Shown one piece after another: positions 9,050 through 16,136 of a DNA stretch of 51,396 nucleotides; the first letter of the stretch is position 1; each line of letters begins with the position of its first letter. A program made the translations under genes and the position numbers. Origin of the DNA: CAYTTA01 sp964440655 (GTDB taxonomy: Bacteria > Bacteroidota > Rhodothermia > Balneolales > Balneolaceae); assembly GCA_964440655.1 (NCBI GenBank), contig CAYTTA010000011.1, positions 1 through 51,396 on the forward strand, given 5' to 3'. The notes beneath the pieces are model-generated. The model saw only the letters and a program-made list of their open reading frames with translations, did not search any database and was not told the DNA's origin.

Positions 9050-9601
9050 ATGAAGAATCCCCTTTCCACGACCCGTTTTGAAGACCGGAAAGAGAATTCC
9101 GGAGAGAGTGAAGAGTCCGGAGCAGAGAAAGGTGGGCTTTCCTGGCAGAAAAAAGAGGGGCTGGCAAACGGGAGGCTTAACGGTCATCCGATCCATGTCA
9201 TCCTTGTACATTTACCGGTAGGTCTCTTTACAGCGGCTTTCCTCTTTGATCTGGGGGCGCTTCTGATCGGGTGGCGGGAACTCGCCACTGCATCTTTCTG
9301 GTCGGTCGCTCTCGGTTCGGTCGGAGCGGTGGTGGCTGCCATCTTCGGGCTCGTGGAGTATACCCATCTGGCTGAACAGGATCGGCTGCGGAGGAAAGCG
9401 GGGATTCACGCCACACTTGAACTTTCCGCTCTCACTCTTTTCGTGGCTCTCCTGTTTCTGAAACTTCCCTACCTGCCCGATCTGCCGCCTCCCGGACTTG
9501 CGTGGATCCTCCTGGAGGGGGCAGCCTTCCTGCTGATGGCGACGGGCAACTTTTTCGGTGCCGATCTGATTTTCAGCGACGGGATGGGAAGAGAGATCTG
9601 A
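9050..9601 (+). CDS. DUF2231-family integral membrane protein
   Basis: 183 residues from the ATG at 9050, chosen because a GAGGAG motif (9041-9046) lies just upstream, although the spacing is short. A start at 8996 would add 18 uncharacteristic residues. After a charged, Glu/Ser-rich N-terminus of about 45 residues comes the DUF2231 signature NGHPIHVILVHLPVGLF, followed by about four membrane helices. DUF2231 proteins are of unknown function; some are linked to heme or redox processes, but nothing here shows a cofactor site beyond the conserved His residues in the first helix. It converges with nadA. Confidence 0.85.
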   Translation: MKNPLSTTRFEDRKENSGESEESGAEKGGLSWQKKEGLANGRLNGHPIHVILVHLPVGLFTAAFLFDLGALLIGWRELATASFWSVALGSVGAVVAAIFGLVEYTHLAEQDRLRRKAGIHATLELSALTLFVALLFLKLPYLPDLPPPGLAWILLEGAAFLLMATGNFFGADLIFSDGMGREI

Positions 9602-9659
9602 ATAGCGAGTCTGGTAAAGAAGCGACCTTGAGAAGAAGGATCAATCCCGGGAGATCGGA

Positions 9660-10598
9660 TCAGTGGATCTCCAGCATCCGGTCGATCGGCACTCTGGCCC
9701 GTTCTGCAAGCTCGTCCGGAACGGTCACTTCAAAACGCTCGTGAAGCAGAGTATCGTAGAGCTTCTCGAGGGTGATCATCTTCATGAATTCACAGACCGA
9801 CTCCTCATTGGCCGGATAGAACCGTTTGTCGGGATTCTCCTTCTCCATCCGATAGATGATGCCGGTCTCGGTGGCCACGACAAACTCTTTCGCATCCGAC
9901 TTCCTGGCATGCTCCAGCATTCCGCTTGTGGAGTGAATATGGGCATCCTTACAGTCGAAATAGAGGGAAGAGCGCATCATGCAGGAGGTCGAGCAGCCAC
10001 ACTCCGGGTGGATAAGAATCTCTGCCTCCGGATATTGTCTCTGAACCTCTCCCAGATTGAGGTCACCGATCTTTTCGTGAACGTGGCAGGCACCATCCCA
10101 GATGTGGATATTGTCACGGCCGGTCATCACTTCGACATACCCGCCGAGGAACTTGTCGGGAAGAAAGAGAATCTCCCGGTCCGATGGGATCGATTCCACC
10201 ACAGCGACCGCATTGGAAGAGGTGCAGATCAGATCACTCTCCGCTTTCACTTCGGCCGATGTGTTCACATAGGAGACCACCACTGCATCCGGATGCTCTT
10301 TTTTCCATGCCCGGAGCTGATCGGCTGTTATGGTGTCTGCCAGGGAGCATCCCGCATCAAGATCCGGCAGGAGCACCTTTTTGTCACGACAAAGGATGGC
10401 TGCCGTTTCGGCCATAAAATGTACACCACAGAAGACAATGATATCTGCATCGGTACGGGCAGCCTGCCTGGCCAGACCGAGGGAGTCGCCGGTATAGTCG
10501 GCTACATCCTGGATCTCGGGGATCTGATAGTTGTGGGCCAGGATGACGGCATTCTTTTCGGTTCTCAGTTTCCGGATCTCCCGGATCAGATCGGCCAT
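9660..10598 (-). CDS. nadA: Quinolinate synthase
   Basis: 312 residues, the size of the compact NadA type. The enzyme condenses iminoaspartate with dihydroxyacetone phosphate to make quinolinate in de novo NAD synthesis, using a [4Fe-4S] cluster. The three likely ligands are Cys84 (DAGCSLAD), Cys200 (HPECGCST) and Cys269 (EESVCEFM). Substrate-site motifs AHNYQIPEIQD, GVHFMAETA and SYVNTSAEVKAESD are all present. Neither nadB nor nadC is in the window. It lies 156 bp downstream of the SufR-like regulator gene on the same strand; this Fe-S enzyme is a plausible target or read-through partner. Confidence 0.96.
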   Translation of the reverse strand: MADLIREIRKLRTEKNAVILAHNYQIPEIQDVADYTGDSLGLARQAARTDADIIVFCGVHFMAETAAILCRDKKVLLPDLDAGCSLADTITADQLRAWKKEHPDAVVVSYVNTSAEVKAESDLICTSSNAVAVVESIPSDREILFLPDKFLGGYVEVMTGRDNIHIWDGACHVHEKIGDLNLGEVQRQYPEAEILIHPECGCSTSCMMRSSLYFDCKDAHIHSTSGMLEHARKSDAKEFVVATETGIIYRMEKENPDKRFYPANEESVCEFMKMITLEKLYDTLLHERFEVTVPDELAERARVPIDRMLEIH

Positions 10599-10754
10599 AA
10601 CGCTCTTTTTACCTTTCGGATGATTTTAGAAACAGATCCGGAAAATACGGGAATGTTCCCCCGCATTCAACGAATCACTCTGCGGGAACCCCGTAGTTAT
10701 TGGCCGCCGCAGAGGATTGGCAGGGGTTGGCAATGATTTTTGAGCTTTTCAGTT

Positions 10755-11468
10755 TTACAACTCCGGTGTCTTGTTTCCCCTGGTTTTCGCCGGCCCCGGA
10801 CGCCTGCTCTGTCTTCCTGGGCCGGGTGCCTCTTCGCCACTCTCTTTCAGAAAAATGGAGTAAGTACAGGCATGGTCTCCTTCGGCGATGAAACTTAGCC
10901 GTTCGGCAGGCCGGTCAAACAGCCGGTGGTAGAATTCCGATTCCAGATGGCAGGGAAGCAGGGTCTCCTTCACCACTTCCCGGAAAGGACAGTTGCACTC
11001 CCGGATCAGGAGACGGCCGCTTTCCTTGTCCAGTTCAAATTCCGGCATGAACCCCTCCTCTTTCAGCCAGCTGCGCAGAGCGGCAAGGCGCTTCTCCGGA
11101 TCATCCTGAGCTGCAGCATCCATCCGTATGCGGGCTTTCTTCAGGCGTTCCGACCAGAACTCCTGGAAAAAGGCCTCCAGGGTCTCTTCCTCCTCCTGAG
11201 CTTTCATCCAGGAGAGGAGCTGACGCAGCAGGAGCGATTCCTGGGATGGGAAGAAGCGATTGCCTTCGGCGGTGATCTCATACTGCAGCCGCGGGCGCCC
11301 GGGACCGGACCGGTGATAGCTGCGCCGGACCAGTCCGTCCCGTTCCAGCTGCAGTAAATGCTCACGCAAGGTTGTTTTGGCCAGTTTCATCTCCCGGACC
11401 GCCTCGTCCACGGATAGGGTTCCCCTCTTCTTTACAAGATCCAGCAGCAGTTGTTTCGATCCGTTCAT
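10755..11468 (-). CDS. SufR/COG2345-type transcriptional regulator with four Cys
   Basis: 237 residues. A winged-helix domain (about 1-70; LREHLLQLERDGLVRRS is the recognition part, GPGRPRLQYEIT the wing) is followed by a helical linker and a C-terminal domain. That domain carries Cys158, Cys160, Cys173 and Cys201. As I recall, cyanobacterial SufR binds a [4Fe-4S] cluster through Cys164, Cys177 and Cys205. The spacings here (160-173-201) are the same, which favours an Fe-S-sensing repressor over a generic ArsR regulator. The tail from about 210 is basic and low-complexity. It sits between the RIC-like gene (59 bp upstream) and nadA (156 bp downstream). Confidence 0.82.
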   Translation of the reverse strand: MNGSKQLLLDLVKKRGTLSVDEAVREMKLAKTTLREHLLQLERDGLVRRSYHRSGPGRPRLQYEITAEGNRFFPSQESLLLRQLLSWMKAQEEEETLEAFFQEFWSERLKKARIRMDAAAQDDPEKRLAALRSWLKEEGFMPEFELDKESGRLLIRECNCPFREVVKETLLPCHLESEFYHRLFDRPAERLSFIAEGDHACTYSIFLKESGEEAPGPGRQSRRPGPAKTRGNKTPEL

Positions 11469-11527
11469 TCTTGATACTATCTATTCCCTTTCACCACAGC
11501 ACTGTCCGCTCTAAGAAGGCAAATCCG

Positions 11528-12250
11528 TCAGATCGAAGCAATGGCATTCCGGACCAGCGGGATGACTTTCTTCTCCAGCCCGAACTGCCGCATCATTCCG
11601 TCAAACAGATAGAGAAATGTCTGGTTCAGAATGCGCATGGTGGTGCAGGAGCCCTCCGGATGCCGGAAACCGGAAGCCAGTTTCCTGATTTTGCGGATGG
11701 TGTCATTCATCTTCTCCCGGTCGGTCTCCAGAATATCGCACCCATGGCTCAATTTGCGGACCAGGCCGTCCAGAAGGGAGGAGTCCCCCTGTTCCAGGCT
11801 CCGGATGCCGGGCAGAAACACCCGGAGTTCAAAATCACTGTAGAGCCTGTAATTTTCATACAGCGAGCCTACATGCCAGGATGCATCTTTCAGCCAGGTA
11901 TACTGGTTGCCGTGAATGTCATGAACCCTTGGGAACTCATTGCGGATTCGGTTCATCAGCTTGCGGTTCTTCTCGATTTCCGAGACCAGCTGATCGTGCC
12001 AGTATGCCAGAGAGTCTTCTGCTGACGCAAGGATCGCACCGTTTTCCAGGCCATTTCCGCTGGAGAGCTGTCTGTTGATCCAGTCGATCAGCTCCACTTC
12101 GTTCCACTGTTTGCGCTGACAGACCGCCCGGATCGTTTCACCGGGATGGAGTTCCGGATTCATACCGATGGAAGCGATCAGGCCCGCCACTTCTGGCTGG
12201 CTTGCCACCATCTCCTCAATGGTGCTGTCGGGAGTGAGTCGGGTCTTCAT
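11528..12250 (-). CDS. Divergent RIC/ScdA-like (DUF542 + hemerythrin-like) protein
   Basis: 240 residues. The layout follows the di-iron Fe-S repair protein RIC (ScdA/YtfE): an N-terminal DUF542-like domain (1-65, TIEEMVASQPEVAGLI) and a helical hemerythrin-like domain (about 78-240). Most signature residues are missing. The CC pair of DUF542 is absent (ASIGMNPELHPG), the 'H-x-x-x-E-E-x-LFP' segment reads YSDFELRVFLP, and the final 'HIHLENNxLFP' reads RQFGLEKKVIPLV. His85, His110, His113, His169 and the SCTTMRI segment remain. A classic di-iron site is therefore doubtful. It is probably the first gene of the run with the SufR-like regulator. Confidence 0.65.
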   Translation of the reverse strand: MKTRLTPDSTIEEMVASQPEVAGLIASIGMNPELHPGETIRAVCQRKQWNEVELIDWINRQLSSGNGLENGAILASAEDSLAYWHDQLVSEIEKNRKLMNRIRNEFPRVHDIHGNQYTWLKDASWHVGSLYENYRLYSDFELRVFLPGIRSLEQGDSSLLDGLVRKLSHGCDILETDREKMNDTIRKIRKLASGFRHPEGSCTTMRILNQTFLYLFDGMMRQFGLEKKVIPLVRNAIASI

Positions 12251-12497
12251 GGTTCGGAGGGTTACATAGCGGCTTTTGCAAAAAATACAAAGAGCAGCTC
12301 TATAAAAACAATTAAAAAGGTAAAAACCGATTTAATTATCCGTGCATTCATTCAAATCTTTACTTTTATGTAACGAATTGGAAATCTGATTCTTAAGTTG
12401 TGTCATTGCTTTGACAGATTCCCGGTTCCGGGAGCGTCTCTCATTGCGGATGACCGGCCATGCTTCCCCCATCCAGGCAACGTACTTCAACCACACC
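12251..12497. promoter_or_regulatory. AT-rich divergent region between RIC-like and CGS-type genes
   Basis: No gene is supported in these 247 bp. The part at about 12290-12410 is markedly AT-rich against a GC-rich background, as expected for a region holding two divergent promoters. No SAM- or cobalamin-riboswitch core was recognised ahead of the sulfur amino-acid enzyme. Confidence 0.4.
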
Positions 12498-13878
12498 ATG
12501 ACGATGGACAACAATACCTCAGACAACCGCCGGGACCCGGATAGCCGCCGGGACCCGGATAGCCGCCAGGANNNNNNNNNNNNNNNNNNNNNNNNNNNNN
12601 NNNNNNNNNNNNNNNNNNNNNNNNNNNNNNNNNNNNNNNNNNNNNNNNNNNNNNNNNNNNNNNNNNNNNNNGGACCCGGATAGCCGCCAGGAACCGGAGA
12701 ATTACCGGAACCCGGAAGGATCCACACCCAAGGCTCACTCTCCGACCCATCCCTCCTTTGAAACGCTCGCCATTCATGCCGACCGGACGCTTTCCCCCCG
12801 TGAACCGGGTGCCCCGGTGGTATATCCGGCTGTCAGCAGTACCGTGTTCCGGATGGCGCCGGAGGAGCAGGAAGACGAGCTGATCTATACGCGACTTGAC
12901 AATCCGAACAGGAGGCAGCTGGAGGCGGTACTTGCCGCACTGGAAGGAGGGGAGGGGTGTGCTGTTTTCGGCTCGGGAATGGCCGCCAGTACTGCGATCA
13001 TGCAGACACTGGAGCCGGGCGCCCGTATTCTGATCCCGCGGGATATCTATCACGGGACCCGCAAGCTGATGACAACCTACATGGTTTCCTGGGGTGTGGA
13101 GGTGACGGAGGTCGATATGACCGATCCCGGGCAGGTGGAGGAGGCAGTGGATTCCCGGACCCGCCTTCTCTGGGTGGAATCTCCCTCCAACCCGCTGCTC
13201 CAGATCGTCGACATCCGGAAGCTGAGCCGGATCTGCAAGGAGCATGGCCTGCTGCTGGTGGTGGACAACACCTGGCCCTCTCCCATCAACCAGCAGCCGC
13301 TGAAACTCGGGGCCGATCTGGTGATGCACTCCACCTCCAAATACATCGGGGGTCACAGTGATCTGCTCGGTGGTGCGGTGATTGCAGCCCGGAGGGAGGG
13401 AGTATTCGAGAAGATTGCCGACATCCAGAGATCGCTCGGAGCTGTTCCTTCACCGAACGATTGCTGGCTGATGCTGCGCAGCGTGCGAACGCTTCCCTAT
13501 CGCATGCGGGCACACAATGAAAATGCAGGGATTGTTGCCCGGTTTCTGGAGCGTCATCCATCCGTGAAGGAGCTCTTCTACCCGGGACTCGAGCATCATC
13601 CGGGTCATGAAATCGCACGTGAACAGATGTACGGTTTCGGAGGAATGATCTCTTTCCGGGTGGACGGGGACCGGGAGGCGACCGCCAGAGTGGTTCAGGC
13701 ATCCCGTCTGATCGCACCCGTTACGAGTCTGGGAGGTGTGGAGAGCACCTGGGAGCACCGGATCCGGACCGAAGGATCGGGTGGTAGCACCCCAGAGGAC
13801 CTTATCCGTCTCAGCGTGGGCCTGGAGAATCCGGACGATCTGGTAGAGGATATCGGCCAGGCGCTGTCGGCTCTGTAA
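12498..13878 (+). CDS. Cystathionine gamma-synthase/beta-lyase family PLP enzyme (interrupted by scaffold gap)
   Basis: The family core is unmistakable: SGMAASTAIMQTL, VESPSNPLLQIVDI, the Schiff-base Lys in HSTSKYIGGHSD (Lys codon 13339-13341) and SLGGVEST. The enzymes do trans-sulfuration (cystathionine synthesis or cleavage, or methionine gamma-lysis); which reaction applies here is not decidable. The first ATG after the gap (12817) would delete essential N-terminal residues (THPSFETLAIHADR lies upstream in frame). The frame runs back to the gap through DPDSRQ repeats. On the other side the same repeat is in frame with ATG 12498, or 12504. If the true gap is a multiple of 18 minus 3 bases the two halves join, so I extend the gene across it. 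The real length is unknown. Confidence 0.75.
12525..12717. repeat. 18-bp tandem repeat array containing the gap, in-frame hexapeptides
   Basis: Unit AGCCGCCGGGACCCGGAT. Copies lie at 12525-12542, 12543-12560 and 12561-12571 (cut by the gap). They resume at 12672-12681 (end of a copy) and 12682-12699, with a degenerate copy at 12700-12717. In the CGS frame the units encode S-R-R-D-P-D, drifting to S-R-Q-E-P-E and N-Y-R-N-P-E. The true copy number is hidden in the gap. Confidence 0.9.
12572..12671. other. Scaffold gap of 100 Ns
   Basis: Exactly 100 Ns, the conventional placeholder for an unknown gap size. Both edges lie inside the same 18-bp repeat, so the assembler probably failed on the tandem array. 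Coordinates after 12571 are therefore nominal. Confidence 0.98.
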
Positions 13879-14039
13879 TCCGATCCGTTTTCGCCGTTTC
13901 GCGCAGGCTTTTCTTTGATCATCGGCGGATTGCGATTCCAGGTCATGCGCCACAGGATTTCTCCTGATGTCCGGGCACACGTCCGCTCCGCAGAGAATGA
14001 CGCTGCTGCTACTGTAATGGAGAATGATGTAACCAATCG

Positions 14040-14061
14040 CACTGTTGGGGGTCAAACAGTG
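14040..14061. terminator. Small hairpin after the CGS-type gene
   Basis: CACTGTT (14040-14046) and AACAGTG (14055-14061) form a 7-bp stem around an 8-base loop, 160 bp after the CGS-type stop. There is no T-run, so this is a weak terminator or operator candidate only. Confidence 0.3.
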
Positions 14062-14103
14062 TGCCTGCGGTCATGGAGCAGTCATGGGAGCAGTCTTGGA
14101 CCT

Positions 14104-14159
14104 GCCACCATGAAGCAGCAGTCTTGAACGTGCCATCATGAAACAGCAGGCACTGAATA
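14104..14159 (+). repeat. 28-bp duplication of the sigma-factor start region
   Basis: GCCACCATGAAGCAGCAG (14104-14121) recurs as GCCATCATGAAACAGCAG (14132-14149), a 28-bp period. The downstream copy supplies the ATG (14138) of the sigma-factor gene. The upstream copy opens a five-codon frame M-K-Q-Q-S-stop (14110-14127). Further degenerate CATGG-AGCAGTC words lie at about 14072-14100. Confidence 0.7.
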
Positions 14160-14926
14160 TGAACCCACAGCTGGCCACCATGCTGAAACGCCTGAGTAGT
14201 CCCCCTCGTCCTGACCGGCCTCCCTATGTGTCGGAATATGTATCGGATGAACTCTACAAGGAGATGCCGGATGATGAAATCGTCCGGAGAGTTCTTGCAG
14301 GCTCCACCCCATTGTTTGAAGTACTGATGCGGAGGTACAACCAGCGTCTTTACCGTATACAGCGTTCCTACATTTCGGATGATGTCTCCGTGCAGGATAC
14401 ACTTCAGATCACCTGGATCAGGATATTCGAAAATCTGAGCGGGTTCCGGCACGAGGCACTCTTCTCTACCTGGATCACACGCATCGCCATCAATGAAGCC
14501 CTGAAACAGCTCCGCAAAAGAAAGCGTTTCATGGAGATCCACGTGATGCAGTCCGACGGGACGGAGGGATCATCCCGCAGAGCGCAGGTGCAAGAGGAGG
14601 CGCATCAGGAAACACAACAGGAGAGCCCTGAAAGCCGTCTGATCCGCAAGGAGACAAAAGCACTTCTGGAGGAGACCATCGAGCGGTTGCCGCAGATCTA
14701 CCGCTCGGTCTACGTGATGCGCGAAGTGGAACAGATGAGCACACAAGAGACCGCCCTCTGCCTCTCCATCACAGAATCCAATGTCAAGGCGAGACTGCAC
14801 AGGGCCAGGCGGATGATTCGGGAGGATCTTGAACGGCGGGTATCCGGGGCGGATCTTTTCCCGTTTCTGGGATCGGCCTGCGATACCATGGTCTGCCGGG
14901 TGATGTGGAAGCTCTCCGGACGGTGA
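14138..14926 (+). CDS. ECF-type RNA polymerase sigma factor
   Basis: 262 residues. Region sigma2 spans about 44-130: DDEIVRRVLAGST, then the -10-recognition helix in VQDTLQITWIRIFENLSGF and STWITRIAINEALKQLRKRKR. After a Gln/Glu-rich linker (about 135-170) comes sigma4 (about 180-235) with RLPQIYRSVYVMREVEQMS and the helix-turn-helix ALCLSITESNVKARLHRARR. The roughly 45-residue N-terminal extension is unusual, and starts at 14159 or 14179 are possible. No anti-sigma gene is adjacent. The next gene on this strand is beyond tRNA-Arg. Confidence 0.92.
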   Translation: MKQQALNMNPQLATMLKRLSSPPRPDRPPYVSEYVSDELYKEMPDDEIVRRVLAGSTPLFEVLMRRYNQRLYRIQRSYISDDVSVQDTLQITWIRIFENLSGFRHEALFSTWITRIAINEALKQLRKRKRFMEIHVMQSDGTEGSSRRAQVQEEAHQETQQESPESRLIRKETKALLEETIERLPQIYRSVYVMREVEQMSTQETALCLSITESNVKARLHRARRMIREDLERRVSGADLFPFLGSACDTMVCRVMWKLSGR

Positions 14927-15005
14927 TTCCATCTTCTTGTGAAAAGGCGCCTGACGGATCTGTTCCGGGCCGCGCGGAACCACAGCCCGGAACAGAGATG
15001 ACGGG

Positions 15006-15344
15006 TCAGGCAAACGTCCCGAAAAGCAGCAGGACAAAAGCCGTGACAGCGGCTGCGGCATGAACAATGGCAAGCCAGTTCGGGATTGGTTTCCCCGAGA
15101 AATCCCGGCTGAACATGATAAATCCGCCTATGGCTGCTATCAGGAATATAAGCAGGCTGGTGAAGAGCATTGACTCACCCAGATTGCGATAGGCAAGGAT
15201 GAGCAGGATCAGGGCGAGGGCTGCCGCCGCGCCATGTCCATAGACGACTCCGCGTGGAGTCTCCTTGTTCTGCAGGACCTTGTTGATCAGAATAACGCCT
15301 AGAACAGCGGCGATGGCAAATAGAAAGACCGTGGTGAGTAACAT
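15006..15344 (-). CDS. Small four-helix membrane protein, unknown function
   Basis: 112 residues with four predicted membrane helices (about 3-20, 37-52, 60-78, 92-110) and short loops (LINKVLQNKETPRG, SRDFSGKPIPN). No catalytic or ligand motif is visible. A His in helix 2 (VVYGHGAAAA) and another in helix 4 (AIVHAAAAV) sit at matching positions, hinting at an internal repeat of two helices. It converges with the sigma-factor gene. I do not recognise a family with confidence. Confidence 0.7.
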   Translation of the reverse strand: MLLTTVFLFAIAAVLGVILINKVLQNKETPRGVVYGHGAAAALALILLILAYRNLGESMLFTSLLIFLIAAIGGFIMFSRDFSGKPIPNWLAIVHAAAAVTAFVLLLFGTFA

Positions 15345-15736
15345 GGGAAGAGTCCGGTTTAATGTTGGGGAAGGGCATGGCCGGAGATCGGAGATGCGGT
15401 TCGGTCACGAAACGGACCAACCATCGTCATCCGCCAGCTCTGTTGCCCGGCTTCATCTCTTTGGATCTACGACCGGGCAAAAGGTTACAAAGATAAACCG
15501 ATAGCGCCTCTGGAAGATTCCTGACCAACCGGAACAAGCCTAAATCGGGGTAAGAGAGGAGGACTCGGGTCGTGTCTGACTTGAACAGACAGGTTGTTCG
15601 GAGAGCGACGAAAGAGAGAGAAGAGAGACAGGAAGGTCCCCACAAAGCCGGATACAGGCGATGGCCTGTATCCCATCGGATTATACGGGCTGTGCGGGTT
15701 TCCGTCAGACCGGCAAATCCTGCTTTATGGAGGATG
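15345..15736. other. 392-bp non-coding stretch upstream of tRNA-Arg's 3' side
   Basis: No plausible gene. It contains a purine-rich run (about 15610-15632) and the perfect palindrome described separately. An antisense open frame crossing the tRNA is judged a chance ORF. Confidence 0.5.
15650..15673 (-). terminator. Perfect 10-bp stem, 4-base loop downstream of tRNA-Arg
   Basis: GGATACAGGC (15650-15659) and GCCTGTATCC (15664-15673) are exact reverse complements around GATG. It lies 64 bp beyond the tRNA-Arg 3' end on the same transcript. Only a short T-tract follows on the minus strand, so it may be a weak terminator or processing stem. Confidence 0.45.
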
Positions 15737-15810
15737 TACGCCCGTAGGGACTCGAACCCCAAACCTTCTGGTCCGAAGCCAGACGCTCTATCCAGTTGAG
15801 CTACGGGCGC
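15737..15810 (-). tRNA. tRNA-Arg (anticodon UCG)
   Basis: A 74-nt cloverleaf is readable on the minus strand. The acceptor stem is GCGCCCG/CGGGCGT with a G1-U72 wobble and discriminator A. The D arm is GCTC..GAGC, and the anticodon stem TCTGG/CCAGA holds loop CTTCGGA, giving anticodon TCG. The T arm contains TTCGAGT. CCA is not encoded. It decodes CGA and probably other CGN codons. Confidence 0.95.
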
Positions 15811-15824
15811 AACGAGGAATAGAG

Positions 15825-15830
15825 AATATA
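15825..15830 (-). promoter_or_regulatory. TATATT box of tRNA-Arg
   Basis: On the minus strand TATATTCT lies 14 bases before the tRNA 5' end. The same TATATT hexamer precedes rnpB and tRNA-Phe and resembles the Bacteroidota -7 element TAnnTTTG. No clear -33 TTTG was found here. Confidence 0.45.
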
Positions 15831-16004
15831 CGACGGTTTTTGTTTCGAGTACAGTGAAAAAATTTTCTTTGGTGACCGCGGGTCATCCATAATCCGTTCC
15901 TGTGGAATGTTGTTTTGCAGGTGGTTCTAAATTGATACCTTCCGGTAGTTCTGGCAATTTTTGAACTCCTTGCAATTCGGCTACATCTGCATAACGATCC
16001 GGGT

Positions 16005-16117
16005 CCGATCAACATCATGTGCCGGTCCCGATCAACGCGATCAGGCCATGCGCCGGGCCGATCAACCCGGCAATCGTGCAAGGCTTCAACCCGGCCAAAT
16101 CATGCAAGGCCGATCAA
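16005..16117. repeat. Four degenerate CCGATCAA repeats before nfeD
   Basis: CCGATCAAC occurs at 16005-16013, 16028-16036 and 16058-16066, and CCGATCAA at 16110-16117. Three copies are preceded by CATG(T/C)... and a G/C-rich stretch, giving a loose unit of about 20 bp. Spacing is irregular (23, 30, 52 bp). Confidence 0.6.
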
Positions 16118-16136
16118 TCCGTAGAGGGGAGGGGGT

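Larger units (their letters stand above)
15811..16136. other. 326-bp non-coding region between tRNA-Arg and nfeD
   Basis: It holds the tRNA-Arg promoter on the left (minus strand) and, on the right, a run of degenerate CCGATCAA repeats leading up to nfeD. No reading frame is supported. Confidence 0.5.

Noticed and set aside
12251..12497. SAM or cobalamin riboswitch before the sulfur amino-acid enzyme
   Set aside because: None of the conserved riboswitch core sequences could be recognised.
12525..12717. Possible CRISPR array (short repeats around a gap)
   Set aside because: The units are 18 bp and contiguous, with no spacers, encode an in-frame hexapeptide and have no cas genes nearby.
12817..13878. 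CGS-family gene starting at ATG 12817
   Set aside because: This start removes conserved N-terminal residues that are encoded in frame just upstream (12745-12816).
15427..15762. 111-codon minus-strand frame upstream of tRNA-Arg
   Set aside because: It runs into the tRNA gene and across the palindrome at 15650-15673, and shows no family features.
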